64,000 bases of DNA from an uncultured Rubrobacteraceae bacterium (GTDB lineage: Bacteria > Actinomycetota > Rubrobacteria > Rubrobacterales > Rubrobacteraceae), in contig CADCVE010000022.1 of the NCBI GenBank assembly GCA_902806065.1, positions 1-64,000 of the forward strand. Direction: 5' to 3'. How positions within the stretch are numbered: position 1 is the first letter of the stretch; each line of letters starts with the position of its first letter. A program made the translations under genes and the position numbers. Shown piece after piece: positions 36,100 to 44,553 of the stretch. A model generated the notes under the pieces. It had not been told where the DNA came from and ran no database searches. It was given only the letters and a program-made list of their open reading frames with translations.

Positions 36100-36190
36100 G
36101 CATAGAGCAATCTAGAACTTATTGATCCTTAGAGAGGAGGGCTTTCACCGTCATATCCTCTGAGACCTACCCTTCTTATCACCGCTGGCG

Positions 36191-36796
36191 CTAACTACCG
36201 GTCGCTCTGCGTCGCGCATGGCCTTCAGTATCTCTAAAAAGGTCCAACCGGTACTCCGGCTCGGTTACGGAGAGCACGTGTGTAAGGCACGTGTGACAGC
36301 CCAGGAGCTCGTGCACCTCGTCGCCCCGGAGGGGGTGGGTTTTCGGTTCCCCGCGCCAGTGGACAGCGAGCATGCTGCCCCCAGGGGCCAGATCCTCCTC
36401 GAAGTGCCGAAGCGCCGCGAGCATGACCTCCTCTGTGAAGTAGTAGAGGATCTCCGAGGCCACAACCAGGTCGAACAGACCGTCCGGTGTCTCCTCAGGC
36501 AGTGTGCGTCGTTCGACGTGCACACTCGGGAAGTCCGCGAGACGCTCTCTAGCGAGGTCGACCGCCCGCTGGGAGGTGTCCACTGCGAGGAGCTCGTCGC
36601 AGTGGGGCGCGAGCATGGCTGTGAAGACCCCGATGGAGCAGCCCAGTTCCAGAGCCCGCGGAAAGCGGCGGCCCTCTAGGGCGTCGAGCGTCCGCTCGTA
36701 CTTGCGCCGCTCGTACTCGCTCGTGGCGAAGCTCCAAGGATCCTCCGACCTCTTATAGAGTTCCTCGAAGTGCTCCCGACGGAAACGTCCGCTCAC
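36191..36796 (-). CDS. SAM methyltransferase, NodS-like
   Basis: 201 residues from GTG 36796, whose GTGA overlaps the stop of the upstream deacetylase. It has the SAM motif I ALELGCSIGVFTAMLA, acidic LLAVDTSQRAVDLAR, and LVVASEILYYF. The N-terminal ELYKRSEDPWSFATSEYERRKY is typical for the NodS-type family, which N-methylates deacetylated glucosamine in rhizobia. Stop-start coupling to a NodB-type deacetylase supports sequential action on an amino sugar. A longer frame reaching 36961 lies within the other gene and is rejected. Confidence 0.85.
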   Translation of the reverse strand: MSGRFRREHFEELYKRSEDPWSFATSEYERRKYERTLDALEGRRFPRALELGCSIGVFTAMLAPHCDELLAVDTSQRAVDLARERLADFPSVHVERRTLPEETPDGLFDLVVASEILYYFTEEVMLAALRHFEEDLAPGGSMLAVHWRGEPKTHPLRGDEVHELLGCHTCLTHVLSVTEPEYRLDLFRDTEGHARRRATGS

Positions 36797-37542
36797 GGGC
36801 ACCCGCCCCTTTCCAAAAAGGCTGGTCTCCCAGCCCCCGTTCGAGCTTTCTGTTCTGACTCTCTCACCAGCCTTTCCTGCTCCGAAGATGCTTCGTCCAC
36901 TGAGGGTGCCCCCACCGTGAAGCCTGCACCCAGGGTTGTGGTCAAGAGTCCAGGCTCGCACCCAAGGGAGCGAATACGCTCCACGAGGCCCCTCACAAGA
37001 GCGACTGTCTCGCCGCAGCCAGAGCGGCGGGCGCCGGGTCCGATCCCATCGTGCATCAGAACGACTGACCCCGATTGGAGCCGGGGTCCCACGCGCTCAA
37101 GCATCTCGGGGGCCGGGTCTCCGCGCCAGTCACGGGTGCCCTCGGTCCAAAGGACGATCTCGAGGCCGAATTCGTCGGCGATCTCCGCCGTGAAGGGCGC
37201 AAGCACACCCCACGGGGGACGCCAAAAGTGTGGGTACACGCCCAGCATCTCGAGAGTTCGGAGGCCGGCCCTGGTGTCGGCCTCGACCTCCCCATGGGTG
37301 CGTTCAGTATGCCGCACGTGCTGTGTACAGTGAAACTCCACGCCATGCCCGGCCCGGAGGACGTCGGAGATCAAATGTGGAAACCGCCGGACCTGTGGTG
37401 CGACGACGAAGAACGTAGCCTGGGCCTCCGCCCCCTGTAACGCCTCCAATACACGCGGGGTCCACACCGGGTCCGGTCCGTCGTCGAAGGTGAGTGAGAT
37501 CCGCGGCGCCTCCGGTAGCGTACCATTTCCGGGATCAGTCAT
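36793..37542 (-). CDS. Polysaccharide deacetylase, NodB-like
   Basis: 249 residues of carbohydrate-esterase family 4. Motif 1 is SLTFDDGPD (nucleophile/metal Asp), motif 2 HCTQH with two metal-ligand histidines, motif 3 RPPWG, motif 4 TRDWRGD, motif 5 VVLMHDG. It removes acetyl groups from N-acetylglucosamine residues. No signal peptide is present, so it acts inside the cell on a precursor, as NodB does. The stop overlaps the methyltransferase start. The C-terminal 45 residues are low-complexity. Confidence 0.88.
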   Translation of the reverse strand: MTDPGNGTLPEAPRISLTFDDGPDPVWTPRVLEALQGAEAQATFFVVAPQVRRFPHLISDVLRAGHGVEFHCTQHVRHTERTHGEVEADTRAGLRTLEMLGVYPHFWRPPWGVLAPFTAEIADEFGLEIVLWTEGTRDWRGDPAPEMLERVGPRLQSGSVVLMHDGIGPGARRSGCGETVALVRGLVERIRSLGCEPGLLTTTLGAGFTVGAPSVDEASSEQERLVRESEQKARTGAGRPAFLERGGCP

Positions 37543-37969
37543 TCAAACGCCGCTTGTGAACAACGAACTCACCGGCGGTAGGTGCTCCTTCCAGAGAGAC
37601 GTTACGGAGGCGGCCGGGGTAACGCCCCGCCGTGCCTCCTTCAACCACCGACGCTCGGCCCCGAAAGATAGACGTCAGCATAGGTACACGATTCTATTGA
37701 TACCCGATCACCCGCTAGGCTAACCGCGCGCGCCGCTTCCTGCTATTCACCTTCATGCCTTCCTGGCACGCGCGCGTCGCCTCAAACCGGGCGAGGCATT
37801 CTGCACCCCGAAGAAGCGCGCAGAGAGGCTTTTCTTGTTGAAGAGGGAGCGAACGGAGGCGTTTAGCCGTGGCCTAACAAGGAATAAAGCAGCATAAGGG
37901 GTTCGAGGTAGCCTTTCCAGAGCTACCTGGCTAAGGAGTGAAACTAACTGAGAAAGTAGATGGTGGTGG
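37543..37969. other. Intergenic region between divergent genes
   Basis: 430 bp with no recognised gene. A short inverted pair AGGTAGC/GCTACCT lies about 37910-37935, just upstream of the GT2 gene. Confidence 0.4.
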
Positions 37970-38821
37970 ATGCGTTTTTCGCTGGTCATGCCTACGTTTG
38001 GAAGGGTGAAAGAGCCGGAGCGGTTTCTGGCTTCGCTAGACGCGCAAACCTTCCGGGGCTTTGAGTTGCTCGCAGTAGATCAGAACCCGGACGAGAGGCT
38101 GGCGCCGGTCCTAGGCGCGTACGAGGCTCTGTTCCCGGTACTACACCTGCGGGAAAGGCAGGCTGGCGCATCAAGGGCGAGAAACTTGGGGCTTAGACAC
38201 TCCTGCTCTGACTTCGTCGCTTTTCCCGACGACGACTGCCAGTATCCGCCGCTCTTGCTGGAGAAGGTAGCGCAGTTCTTCGAGCGCCATTCCGAGATAG
38301 ATGGCCTGACCGTGCGTTTGGTCGACGAGTGGGGCGAGAGCAGTATCCTGGACTTCGACTCCGAGCCCGGTCTCCTGACGCCACAAAATGTCTGGACCCG
38401 CAGCATCGAGGCTACCATGTTCCTGCGCCGAGACAGCGTGCGAGGGTTGCGGTTCGACGAGGACCTCGGTAGGGGCTCCGGTACAACCTGGGGATCTGGC
38501 GAAGGCACCGACTATCTTTTACAACTCCTAGGCAAGGGGGCATCGGTATTCTACGATCCTCGGCTGAGCGTGTTACACCCCTCGCCCGTGCCGCCCTATG
38601 ACGCCAAGGCCATACAGCGAGCGTACGAGTACGGTTGCGGAAGGGGGCATGTGCTCAGAAAGCACGAGTACCCGCTACAAGCCAGGGCCCGGTCGCTCGT
38701 CGGGCCCCTGGGACGGGCGACCGTCGCCGCGGCCGGTCTGAGGATCGCTGAAGCAAAATATCAGTGGAACGTTCTTAGGGGAAGGCTGAGGGGGCTGCTC
38801 GGCGCCGTGGACGACATCTAA
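37970..38821 (+). CDS. Family 2 glycosyltransferase
   Basis: 283 residues of GT-A fold: SLVMPTFGRVKEPERFLASL at the N-terminus, nucleotide-binding GASRARNLGL, and the metal-binding acidic cluster FPDDDCQYP (about residues 83-91), with GSGEGTDYLLQLL as the acceptor acidic motif. No transmembrane segment, so it is a soluble or peripheral enzyme. It would transfer a sugar to a lipid- or glycan-linked acceptor. The ATG has only a weak site upstream. It faces the deacetylase/methyltransferase pair. Confidence 0.88.
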   Translation: MRFSLVMPTFGRVKEPERFLASLDAQTFRGFELLAVDQNPDERLAPVLGAYEALFPVLHLRERQAGASRARNLGLRHSCSDFVAFPDDDCQYPPLLLEKVAQFFERHSEIDGLTVRLVDEWGESSILDFDSEPGLLTPQNVWTRSIEATMFLRRDSVRGLRFDEDLGRGSGTTWGSGEGTDYLLQLLGKGASVFYDPRLSVLHPSPVPPYDAKAIQRAYEYGCGRGHVLRKHEYPLQARARSLVGPLGRATVAAAGLRIAEAKYQWNVLRGRLRGLLGAVDDI

Positions 38822-38887
38822 CTCGCGCCGCCAAGCGCAGAAAGCTCTGGCCGCCTCTTTATATCTCACCAACTAAGCAACAGATGT

Positions 38888-39898
38888 CTAGAGTTTACTT
38901 CGAGTGTCTCGTGTAGAGTTCTGCAAAACCTGCGTCATAGGTGGGCGCTCTGCAATCTCCACCGTGTCCTTCCGAAACCCCACTCCATCTGATAAGGCGA
39001 CTGGACGCGTATAGTTATCTACCATAGCGGTCACATCGTGGCCCCGAGGATGGGCCTCCTCTGAGAGTGAGCTACCGAAAGAACCCCGACCCAGGCGCAG
39101 ATCTACGGTCCGCAGCATAGCGTAGGACTCGCATCCAGGGTTGCCCAAAAATCGCCTGCGGTCCCAGCGGATGCCGAAATTGACCTGGGCCATCGCGTCA
39201 AGTCCTACCTTGTCCAAAAGGTCGATCATTATGGTCATCTCCGTTGTGCTACCGGTGAAGAAAGGTATAGAACAGAGCAGCTCGCGTGGAGCAGCGAACT
39301 CCCCAGAGAGCGGCTGCAAAAACCCGGACAGTTCGGGGTAGTAAAGGTTAAGGAGTGGACGAGCCATTAACTCGTCCAGGGCTCCTTCAAGCTCGGTTTC
39401 GGCGACTTCTCGAGCGCCCCAAACTGGGAGCTCATAGGCTGCCTTGGCGAACTTTACCTCAGCAACACCCAGGATCGGTCCCAGAACCCCGCGGACAAAG
39501 TGTGGCTTGAACGCGGGCGCTTCGACATCAGCGTATACGACTAAGTCGCCGCGAGCGATGGATAGAGCCCTCCACATAGCATCGCCTTTGCCAATGACGG
39601 GCCCGTACTCGGGCATCAACTCGTCACCGGAATAGACCTCAATGCCAGGGTGCGTAGCATTCATATCCTGGGAAGAGCTCGCGGTGATTACGGCTATCTG
39701 ATCCACCAGCGGCGCACACTCGTTGAGCGTGTGGATTTCGTCGATTAACGGCCAGACCTCATCTACCGCTTCGAGGCACGGTAGCAAGACGCTGACCGAT
39801 AGGCCAAGGTTACGCTTTCGCCGAGCGAGGGAAACGGGGTCGGTGAATTGAGCGTAGTCGTACGAACGACGTGCTAACCACTCCCTCACGTTATGCAA
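38888..39898 (-). CDS. GT81 glycosyltransferase (GpgS/MpgS-like), variant metal motif
   Basis: 336 residues. Overall alignment to glucosyl-/mannosyl-3-phosphoglycerate synthases is clear: SVSVLLPCLEAVDEVWPLI, GPVIGKGDAMWRAL, HFVRGVLGP, PLSGEFAAPRELL and FGIRWDRRRFLGNPG. GT81 enzymes add glucose or mannose from an NDP-sugar to 3-phosphoglycerate, the first step to glucosyl- or mannosylglycerate. The usual DxD is D124-V-E126 and the VVDSGS-type loop is ITASSS, so donor or metal binding may differ. The TTG start (39898) overlaps the stop of the DUF1989 gene by 8 nt; last gene of a five-gene overlapping operon. Confidence 0.85.
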   Translation of the reverse strand: MHNVREWLARRSYDYAQFTDPVSLARRKRNLGLSVSVLLPCLEAVDEVWPLIDEIHTLNECAPLVDQIAVITASSSQDMNATHPGIEVYSGDELMPEYGPVIGKGDAMWRALSIARGDLVVYADVEAPAFKPHFVRGVLGPILGVAEVKFAKAAYELPVWGAREVAETELEGALDELMARPLLNLYYPELSGFLQPLSGEFAAPRELLCSIPFFTGSTTEMTIMIDLLDKVGLDAMAQVNFGIRWDRRRFLGNPGCESYAMLRTVDLRLGRGSFGSSLSEEAHPRGHDVTAMVDNYTRPVALSDGVGFRKDTVEIAERPPMTQVLQNSTRDTRSKL

Positions 39899-40526
39899 GA
39901 GACGAGCTATCCTGTTGCGCGAATCGCCGTTCGCACCCGTAGACCTTTAGATCGATGGGCTTAAAGCTGTGGTTGTTAGACTTCTCGGCCGAACAGGCCG
40001 TGACTCCAACAACCAGATCCATCTCCGCCCGCAAGTCTACGAAATCACCCGGTTTCGAAAGCGGTGGGCCGATCTTCAGCTCACCGGAGGGCAGAACGTC
40101 TACGTTCATGAAGACGTTGAATGCCGTTGGTATGTCATCCTCTCCGATCCCAAAGCGCAGCAGGTTCTTCGTCAGGTTCTCCAAGCAGCTCGGGTGGTAA
40201 CCTTCGTGGTCTTCGTAGAGGATCTCGAAGGTCTCTGGGCTGCACGGCGTGAGGAGGAAGTCATGCTTCCCCACCTTGTCCTCGAGGATCGAAAACATCG
40301 GGTTGCTCCGGTTGGAGTAGAGGACGTGCCCGGTCGTCAGGTAGATGGTGTTGTTGTAGTCGAGGCTACGTCCTGAGGAGAGCCGCTCAGAATAGTCCGC
40401 CCGCGCGAACGCAACGACGTCGGAGACCTGCTCCCCTTCTGGATCTATGACCCGTAAGGCCTGCCCCCGCTTCAGCTCGAAGGCAGCCCCCGTTTGCGGC
40501 TCAAGGTGGTAGCGCGTGATCTTTAT
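39891..40526 (-). CDS. DUF1989 (urea carboxylase-associated) protein
   Basis: The domain spans 211 residues beginning KITRYHLEPQTGAAFELKRGQ, with VIDPEGEQVSDVVAF, LTTGHVLYSNRSNPMFSI, and PTAFNVFMNV plus GDFVDLRAEMDLVVGVTAC. Family members include the subunits of carboxyguanidine deiminase and metal enzymes of nitrogen metabolism. The expected initiation codon is ATA (40526-40524), 7 nt behind a perfect GAGGAGG; the first in-frame ATG is at 40298 inside the domain and would delete 76 residues. It starts 2 nt after the YqcI/YcgG stop. Either ATA is used, or the gene has just lost its start. Confidence 0.75.
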   Translation of the reverse strand: MKITRYHLEPQTGAAFELKRGQALRVIDPEGEQVSDVVAFARADYSERLSSGRSLDYNNTIYLTTGHVLYSNRSNPMFSILEDKVGKHDFLLTPCSPETFEILYEDHEGYHPSCLENLTKNLLRFGIGEDDIPTAFNVFMNVDVLPSGELKIGPPLSKPGDFVDLRAEMDLVVGVTACSAEKSNNHSFKPIDLKVYGCERRFAQQDSSSLA

Positions 40527-40528
40527 GT

Positions 40529-41353
40529 CTACCCCTCCTCGTTTGAGTCATCTTCGCCAGCGTGGAAGGGGCAACGCCAGCCTTCACCCACGGGACGACC
40601 GGAATACTGACGAGCCTCGGGAAGTTCGCCGAAGTCGCTCAAGTTCGGGTTCAGGTTACCCTGAAGCTCAATCTCCCTTGCTCGTATCACCTCGCGCACG
40701 CGCTCGAACCTTCCTCCCTCGCGCAGCCGTTCGAATTGCTCGTGCACGTTGAACACGAGCGTCGGCCAAGTGAACCGGCGTGTGTAGCGGGAGCTTGCCG
40801 GGTGCAACCCGACGACGAAGAAGGCTCGTCCCGCGAAGCTAAACGAGAAGTCGGGGTCATCGGGGTTCGCGCTTACGGCCGGATCCCAGCCGTGATGAAG
40901 CCGATCCTGCTCGAATAGCCCTTGGAGCTGCGCCCACAGAAGCCGTTCGAAATCCACCTCATTGGCCACGTTCGGCCCCTTGAAGCTCGCTAAGAAGGTC
41001 GTGAAATCGCCGCTGATGCCCGGCAGGTCCTCCACGAACTCGAACAGATCCCGCGCAAGCCCGGCTGCCGCCCCGCGCGACCCCATCGTCCCGTAGAGGC
41101 TGGCGCGGTACTGGCCGCGCCGGATCGCGGCCTTTGCCCCCACGCACGAGAACCTCGGGTTCAAAACGAGCCCCCGAAGAGAGTCGTGCACGAACTCCTC
41201 CAGGGGGGCCACGGGACCGCCGGAGGGCTCTCGAACCAATCTACCGCCGCGAAAGGAGGCGTAGGCGCTGTTGGCCCGCGCAAGCTCACCGTCAAAGGGA
41301 TTGGCGCGCCTTCCGGGAGGAGGGCCACTGTTGTGCTCAGGTATTGTCGCCAT
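40529..41353 (-). CDS. YqcI/YcgG family haem-oxygenase-like protein
   Basis: 274 residues matching YqcI/YcgG: PLEEFVHDSLRGLVLNPRFSCVGAKAA, GQYRASLYG, SGDFTTFLASF, DPDFSFSFAGRAFFVVGLHP, FNVHEQFERLRE and the C-terminal WRCPFH. Family members include the haem-dependent N-hydroxylase GntA of guanitoxin biosynthesis. ATG 41353 lies inside the preceding GT2 gene behind AGGAGAG (17-nt overlap), and the stop is 2 nt from DUF1989. Proposed role, by inference: N-oxidation of an amino or guanidino substrate in this operon's product. Confidence 0.85.
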   Translation of the reverse strand: MATIPEHNSGPPPGRRANPFDGELARANSAYASFRGGRLVREPSGGPVAPLEEFVHDSLRGLVLNPRFSCVGAKAAIRRGQYRASLYGTMGSRGAAAGLARDLFEFVEDLPGISGDFTTFLASFKGPNVANEVDFERLLWAQLQGLFEQDRLHHGWDPAVSANPDDPDFSFSFAGRAFFVVGLHPASSRYTRRFTWPTLVFNVHEQFERLREGGRFERVREVIRAREIELQGNLNPNLSDFGELPEARQYSGRPVGEGWRCPFHAGEDDSNEEG

Positions 41354-42380
41354 AGACTCTCCTGGCCACCAGAGGCGCCTCTCTGCCAGCGAGCGCTGCC
41401 GTCCCGTATGCCGCCCTGTGCCGTCGCCGAAGTTCCTTTGCGGAGTTGGCCGCTAGCCTCAGTACGGAAGTCCTGTAGGGGATACCCCCGAGAAATAGCC
41501 GGGCACCGAGTGCCAGCCAGGTACAAGCCGCGCGCTCCACAAGCCAGGCCGGTGCCAGTAGTGAGGCCGTCGCCGGGAATACTGCGGTGCCTCCGCCTCG
41601 CCTCCGCCCCGCCTCCGCGAGAACCACTGATGCCCCGACAGCAACGACGAGAGTGGCCCAATGCCCACGCACGGCCAAGGTCACGCCGAGCGGGATCAGG
41701 GCGAGGAAGAGCCCGAACCGAAGGGGGCGGGCGAGCTCGTCGTAGGCCTGGCGGACGCGTTGGGAGAAGAAATGGCGTGCGCTCGGTGGGCGGCGTGCCA
41801 CGAACAGGTCGAGCGGGATAGCCTCCGTACCCCCCACCGCACGCACCGTGCGGACTAGCTCCAAATTCTCGAACATGGCGCCCCCGTCGTAGCCGCCCGT
41901 GTCCCGGAGCACCGAGCGACGCACCCCCAAAGTGCCCGGCCAGTCGCCCCCAGAGAGGCGGTTGAGGAGCATGCGGGCCGTGTCGTAGCGGGCATGCCAG
42001 GGCAAGGGATCGAAGTAGTTCTGCGGCCGAACGACGTGGAAGCGGTCAAGGAGGGTGACGACGCGGGTGAGGGCGTCGGGCGTGTAGCGGACGTCGTCGT
42101 CGGCGATCACGACACGCTCTTGGCCCGCGAGCCACAAGCCGGTGAGAACACCCCCTACCTTCCCCATCGGAGTCGCAAGCTTCGAGTCTACCGGCACGTG
42201 CCGGATGGAAGATCCCCTGAGCGCGGCGGCGTGTGCCTCGAAGACCTCGGGAGGTGAACCGTCTACCACGATTACCTCCCCCACTTGGTCCGACAACCGG
42301 CGCACGTAGGTCCATAAGCCCTCCGCCGCATCCTCTACCGCCTCGCGCCGGATGGGCAGGACGTAACTGGCAGCGATCAT
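41337..42380 (-). CDS. Membrane-associated family 2 glycosyltransferase
   Basis: 347 residues from ATG 42380, whose ATGA overlaps the methyltransferase stop. The GT-A domain includes YVLPIRREAVED, VDGSPPEVFEAH, the metal motif VIADDDVRYTP and GDWPGTLGVRRSVL; QRVRQAYDE is the likely acceptor motif. Two to three transmembrane helices follow (FGLFLALIPLGVTLAV, ATLVVAVGASVVLAE, ASLLAPAWLVERA). It probably glycosylates a small lipid-linked or amphipathic product. A longer N-terminal frame contained in the upstream gene is rejected. Confidence 0.85.
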   Translation of the reverse strand: MIAASYVLPIRREAVEDAAEGLWTYVRRLSDQVGEVIVVDGSPPEVFEAHAAALRGSSIRHVPVDSKLATPMGKVGGVLTGLWLAGQERVVIADDDVRYTPDALTRVVTLLDRFHVVRPQNYFDPLPWHARYDTARMLLNRLSGGDWPGTLGVRRSVLRDTGGYDGGAMFENLELVRTVRAVGGTEAIPLDLFVARRPPSARHFFSQRVRQAYDELARPLRFGLFLALIPLGVTLAVRGHWATLVVAVGASVVLAEAGRRRGGGTAVFPATASLLAPAWLVERAACTWLALGARLFLGGIPYRTSVLRLAANSAKELRRRHRAAYGTAALAGREAPLVARRVYGDNT

Positions 42381-43261
42381 CCCCCGCCTCCGGGTACGCG
42401 TCCGACCGCGACGACCTGGCCCTCGCAAGCATAGAATTCGGGGTGGTCTGGCAGATATTCCGGTGCGGCAGGGTCGCGTACTGCGCGCCAAGTCTCGAGG
42501 TCCGCCTCGGGAACCCCACGCTCCTCGGCCAGGTCGGCGAGATAGCCGAGCCAGTCCCCGAAGAGTTGCCGCTCGACTGCCCGGAGTGGCGCCCAGCGCT
42601 CGATGAGGGTAGTTCGTTGCCACACCTCCGTCAGTCCCGACCGCTCTAGCCAGCGCCTCAGCTCCCGCCCCCGCAAAGATCCGATCGACTCCGCGGTCTC
42701 CCGTTCGGCGCAGAGGCCGGATTCGGAGAGGTGGAAGATCAGGAACGGATCGGCGGGGTAAAACCGCAGCAGGTTCGTGTCGAGGTCCTTCACCGCCACC
42801 AACCCACCCGACCGCACCACGCGGCGGAGCTCCGCTAGCACGGACGGCAACTCCTCGTTTCCGAAATGCAGCGTCGTATTAGCGCACCAAACCGCGTCGA
42901 AGGTGTCGTCCGGGTAAGGCAGGGATTCCAGCGACGCCGTCCGAGCCTCCACGGGGCAGGGCAAGTCCCACCCGGATAGGCGTTTTTCTACGATAGCGAT
43001 GTTGTCCGAGGCTAGATCTAGCGCCGCGACGCGCCCGCTGCTTCCCACCAGCTCGGTCAGGAGGGGCAGGTAGCTCCCGCTGCCGCACCCCGCGTCAAGT
43101 ACGTGCCAGCCCGGCTCGATCCCGACAGAAGAGAGCATTGCCTCATACTCGGGGCGGCAAGCCTCGAAGTGCACGTCGAGCCAGCCAGCCTCGGTGAGCG
43201 CCTGACCAGTTGAGGAGGCATGCGTGCTACTCGGCACACCTCGCCGCCCGTTGGTCTTCAC
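42377..43261 (-). CDS. Class I SAM-dependent methyltransferase
   Basis: 294 residues. SAM-binding motif VLDAGCGSGSYLPLL (about residues 53-67), VAALDLASDNIAIVEKR, FDAVWCANTTLHF and VRSGGLVAVKDLD define a UbiE/Methyltransf_11-type enzyme; the extended C-terminal helical region is typical of small-molecule methyltransferases. GTG start with AGGGGAG upstream. It is the first gene of five with overlapping or 2-nt junctions, so its promoter, perhaps GATAAT near 43298, would drive the whole operon. Confidence 0.85.
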   Translation of the reverse strand: MKTNGRRGVPSSTHASSTGQALTEAGWLDVHFEACRPEYEAMLSSVGIEPGWHVLDAGCGSGSYLPLLTELVGSSGRVAALDLASDNIAIVEKRLSGWDLPCPVEARTASLESLPYPDDTFDAVWCANTTLHFGNEELPSVLAELRRVVRSGGLVAVKDLDTNLLRFYPADPFLIFHLSESGLCAERETAESIGSLRGRELRRWLERSGLTEVWQRTTLIERWAPLRAVERQLFGDWLGYLADLAEERGVPEADLETWRAVRDPAAPEYLPDHPEFYACEGQVVAVGRVPGGGG

Positions 43262-43444
43262 CGCCGCTCCCCTGAATCGTAGACATCGCGTACATTATCC
43301 ATGGAAGTATTCCTACCCTTGCAGAAAGCCTGTAATCTTGCTGGAGACTGGGGATCTCGCGAGGTGCAGGTATGGTCTCTAAGCTTCAAAGCTGCCTCCT
43401 GGGCCTGTTCACAAGATGTTGTGGAGCAAGGAAAGATTAGAAGG

Positions 43445-44293
43445 TCAGATCTCTTCTTTAAGAAACCGACTGAGGCCGGACACGAACCGCTCGGGTTGCT
43501 CGACGTGGGGCACGTGCCCGCAATGGGGGATGAGTTCGAGGGACCCTTCTCGGAGTTGAGAGACCGCCTCTTTCGCTTGAGAGTAGGGGAGTACCCTATC
43601 GCGCGTTCCCCACACGATGATCGTTGGCACCTCCAGTTGCGCGAGCCGGTCCGCCAACACCTCTCGCTGTCCTTTTAGACCCACCTGGGCGTGAATGGTA
43701 GCTAGCTGGGCCTCCACGAAGCCCGGCAGCCTCGCCAGGCGATATTGCTCCTTGAGCCACTCTCGGGGAACACTCTGAGGACGCGCGAAGAGGAGGGTTG
43801 ACCTACCCAAGGCCCTCTGGGCCGCTCCGGGAGGCCTCTTGCCCCAGGCGGCCGCTAGCCTGGCGAAACCGGGTAGGGCCAGCGATCGCAGGGCGTAGGT
43901 GACCTCCCGGCCGAGGCCGGCGCTTGAAACCAGGCCCAGGGCCGTTACGCGTTCGGGCTCGGACAACGCCAAGCGCAGTCCGACGAGGCCGCCCAAAGAG
44001 TTGCCGAGCACCACGGCACGGTCGACCTCCAAGGTGTCCAGGAAAGCAGAGAGGAAGTGAGTAAAGAAGGCCGGTGAGTAGTCCACGGCATCAGGCTTAT
44101 CACTACCACCGGAGCCAGGTAGGTCTAATGCGTAGACTTGATGCGTGCGCGCCAGGGCGGGCATCACCCACTGCCAGTCGAGGGCGTTATCGCCGACGCC
44201 GTGAAGCAAGACCAGCGGCGGGCCCACCGTACCCGCTGTCAAATAACGGGTAGTTACCCCACCAACATCAACGTAGCGCTCCCCAAAGCTCAC
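43445..44293 (-). CDS. Alpha/beta hydrolase
   Basis: 282 residues. Oxyanion HGVGDN, nucleophile elbow GNSLGG (Ser99), acid in VWGTRDRVLP and His in PHCGHVPHVEQPERF, the standard triad of the epoxide-hydrolase/MhpC-like group. GTG 44293 has AGGATGG upstream. A damaged paralogue lies at 3008-3306, and other hydrolases of this fold occur at 55630 and 56499. It lies 180 nt upstream of the five-gene operon but is probably separately transcribed. Substrate unknown. Confidence 0.88.
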   Translation of the reverse strand: MSFGERYVDVGGVTTRYLTAGTVGPPLVLLHGVGDNALDWQWVMPALARTHQVYALDLPGSGGSDKPDAVDYSPAFFTHFLSAFLDTLEVDRAVVLGNSLGGLVGLRLALSEPERVTALGLVSSAGLGREVTYALRSLALPGFARLAAAWGKRPPGAAQRALGRSTLLFARPQSVPREWLKEQYRLARLPGFVEAQLATIHAQVGLKGQREVLADRLAQLEVPTIIVWGTRDRVLPYSQAKEAVSQLREGSLELIPHCGHVPHVEQPERFVSGLSRFLKEEI

Positions 44294-44553
44294 ATGGCCA
44301 TCCTTCGTGGTTTACGATTTTCCTGAGCATTACACCACATCCCTCAAATATAAGGGGTCTTACCGAGCCCCGTGCTCCTAACCGTGCTGCTCGCAGCAGT
44401 ACCAAATAGGTGTTGTGAATCGGCCTGCAAGCCAACCGCTGGGCACGGGCTCTGTTGCGTGCCGGTGATCTATACAACGATCAGGCCAGGGTCCTTCTCT
44501 AGGCTCCGGCCGCTCACACCTTCTCTTCGAGGCCAAACGCCGCCTTTAGTGCT

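Noticed and set aside
36797-36961. Upstream extension of the NodS-like methyltransferase
   Set aside because: This stretch is the end of the deacetylase in another frame; the GTGA overlap with a good ribosome binding site gives the true start.
42381-42623. Upstream extension of the membrane GT2
   Set aside because: Arg-rich translation from inside the methyltransferase gene; ATG at 42380 overlaps the methyltransferase stop and precedes the first GT motif.
39891-43261. Naming the operon a guanitoxin or guanidine-utilisation cluster
   Set aside because: Only two families overlap with those pathways, and the other required genes (for example guanidine carboxylase, phosphotransferase) are absent here.
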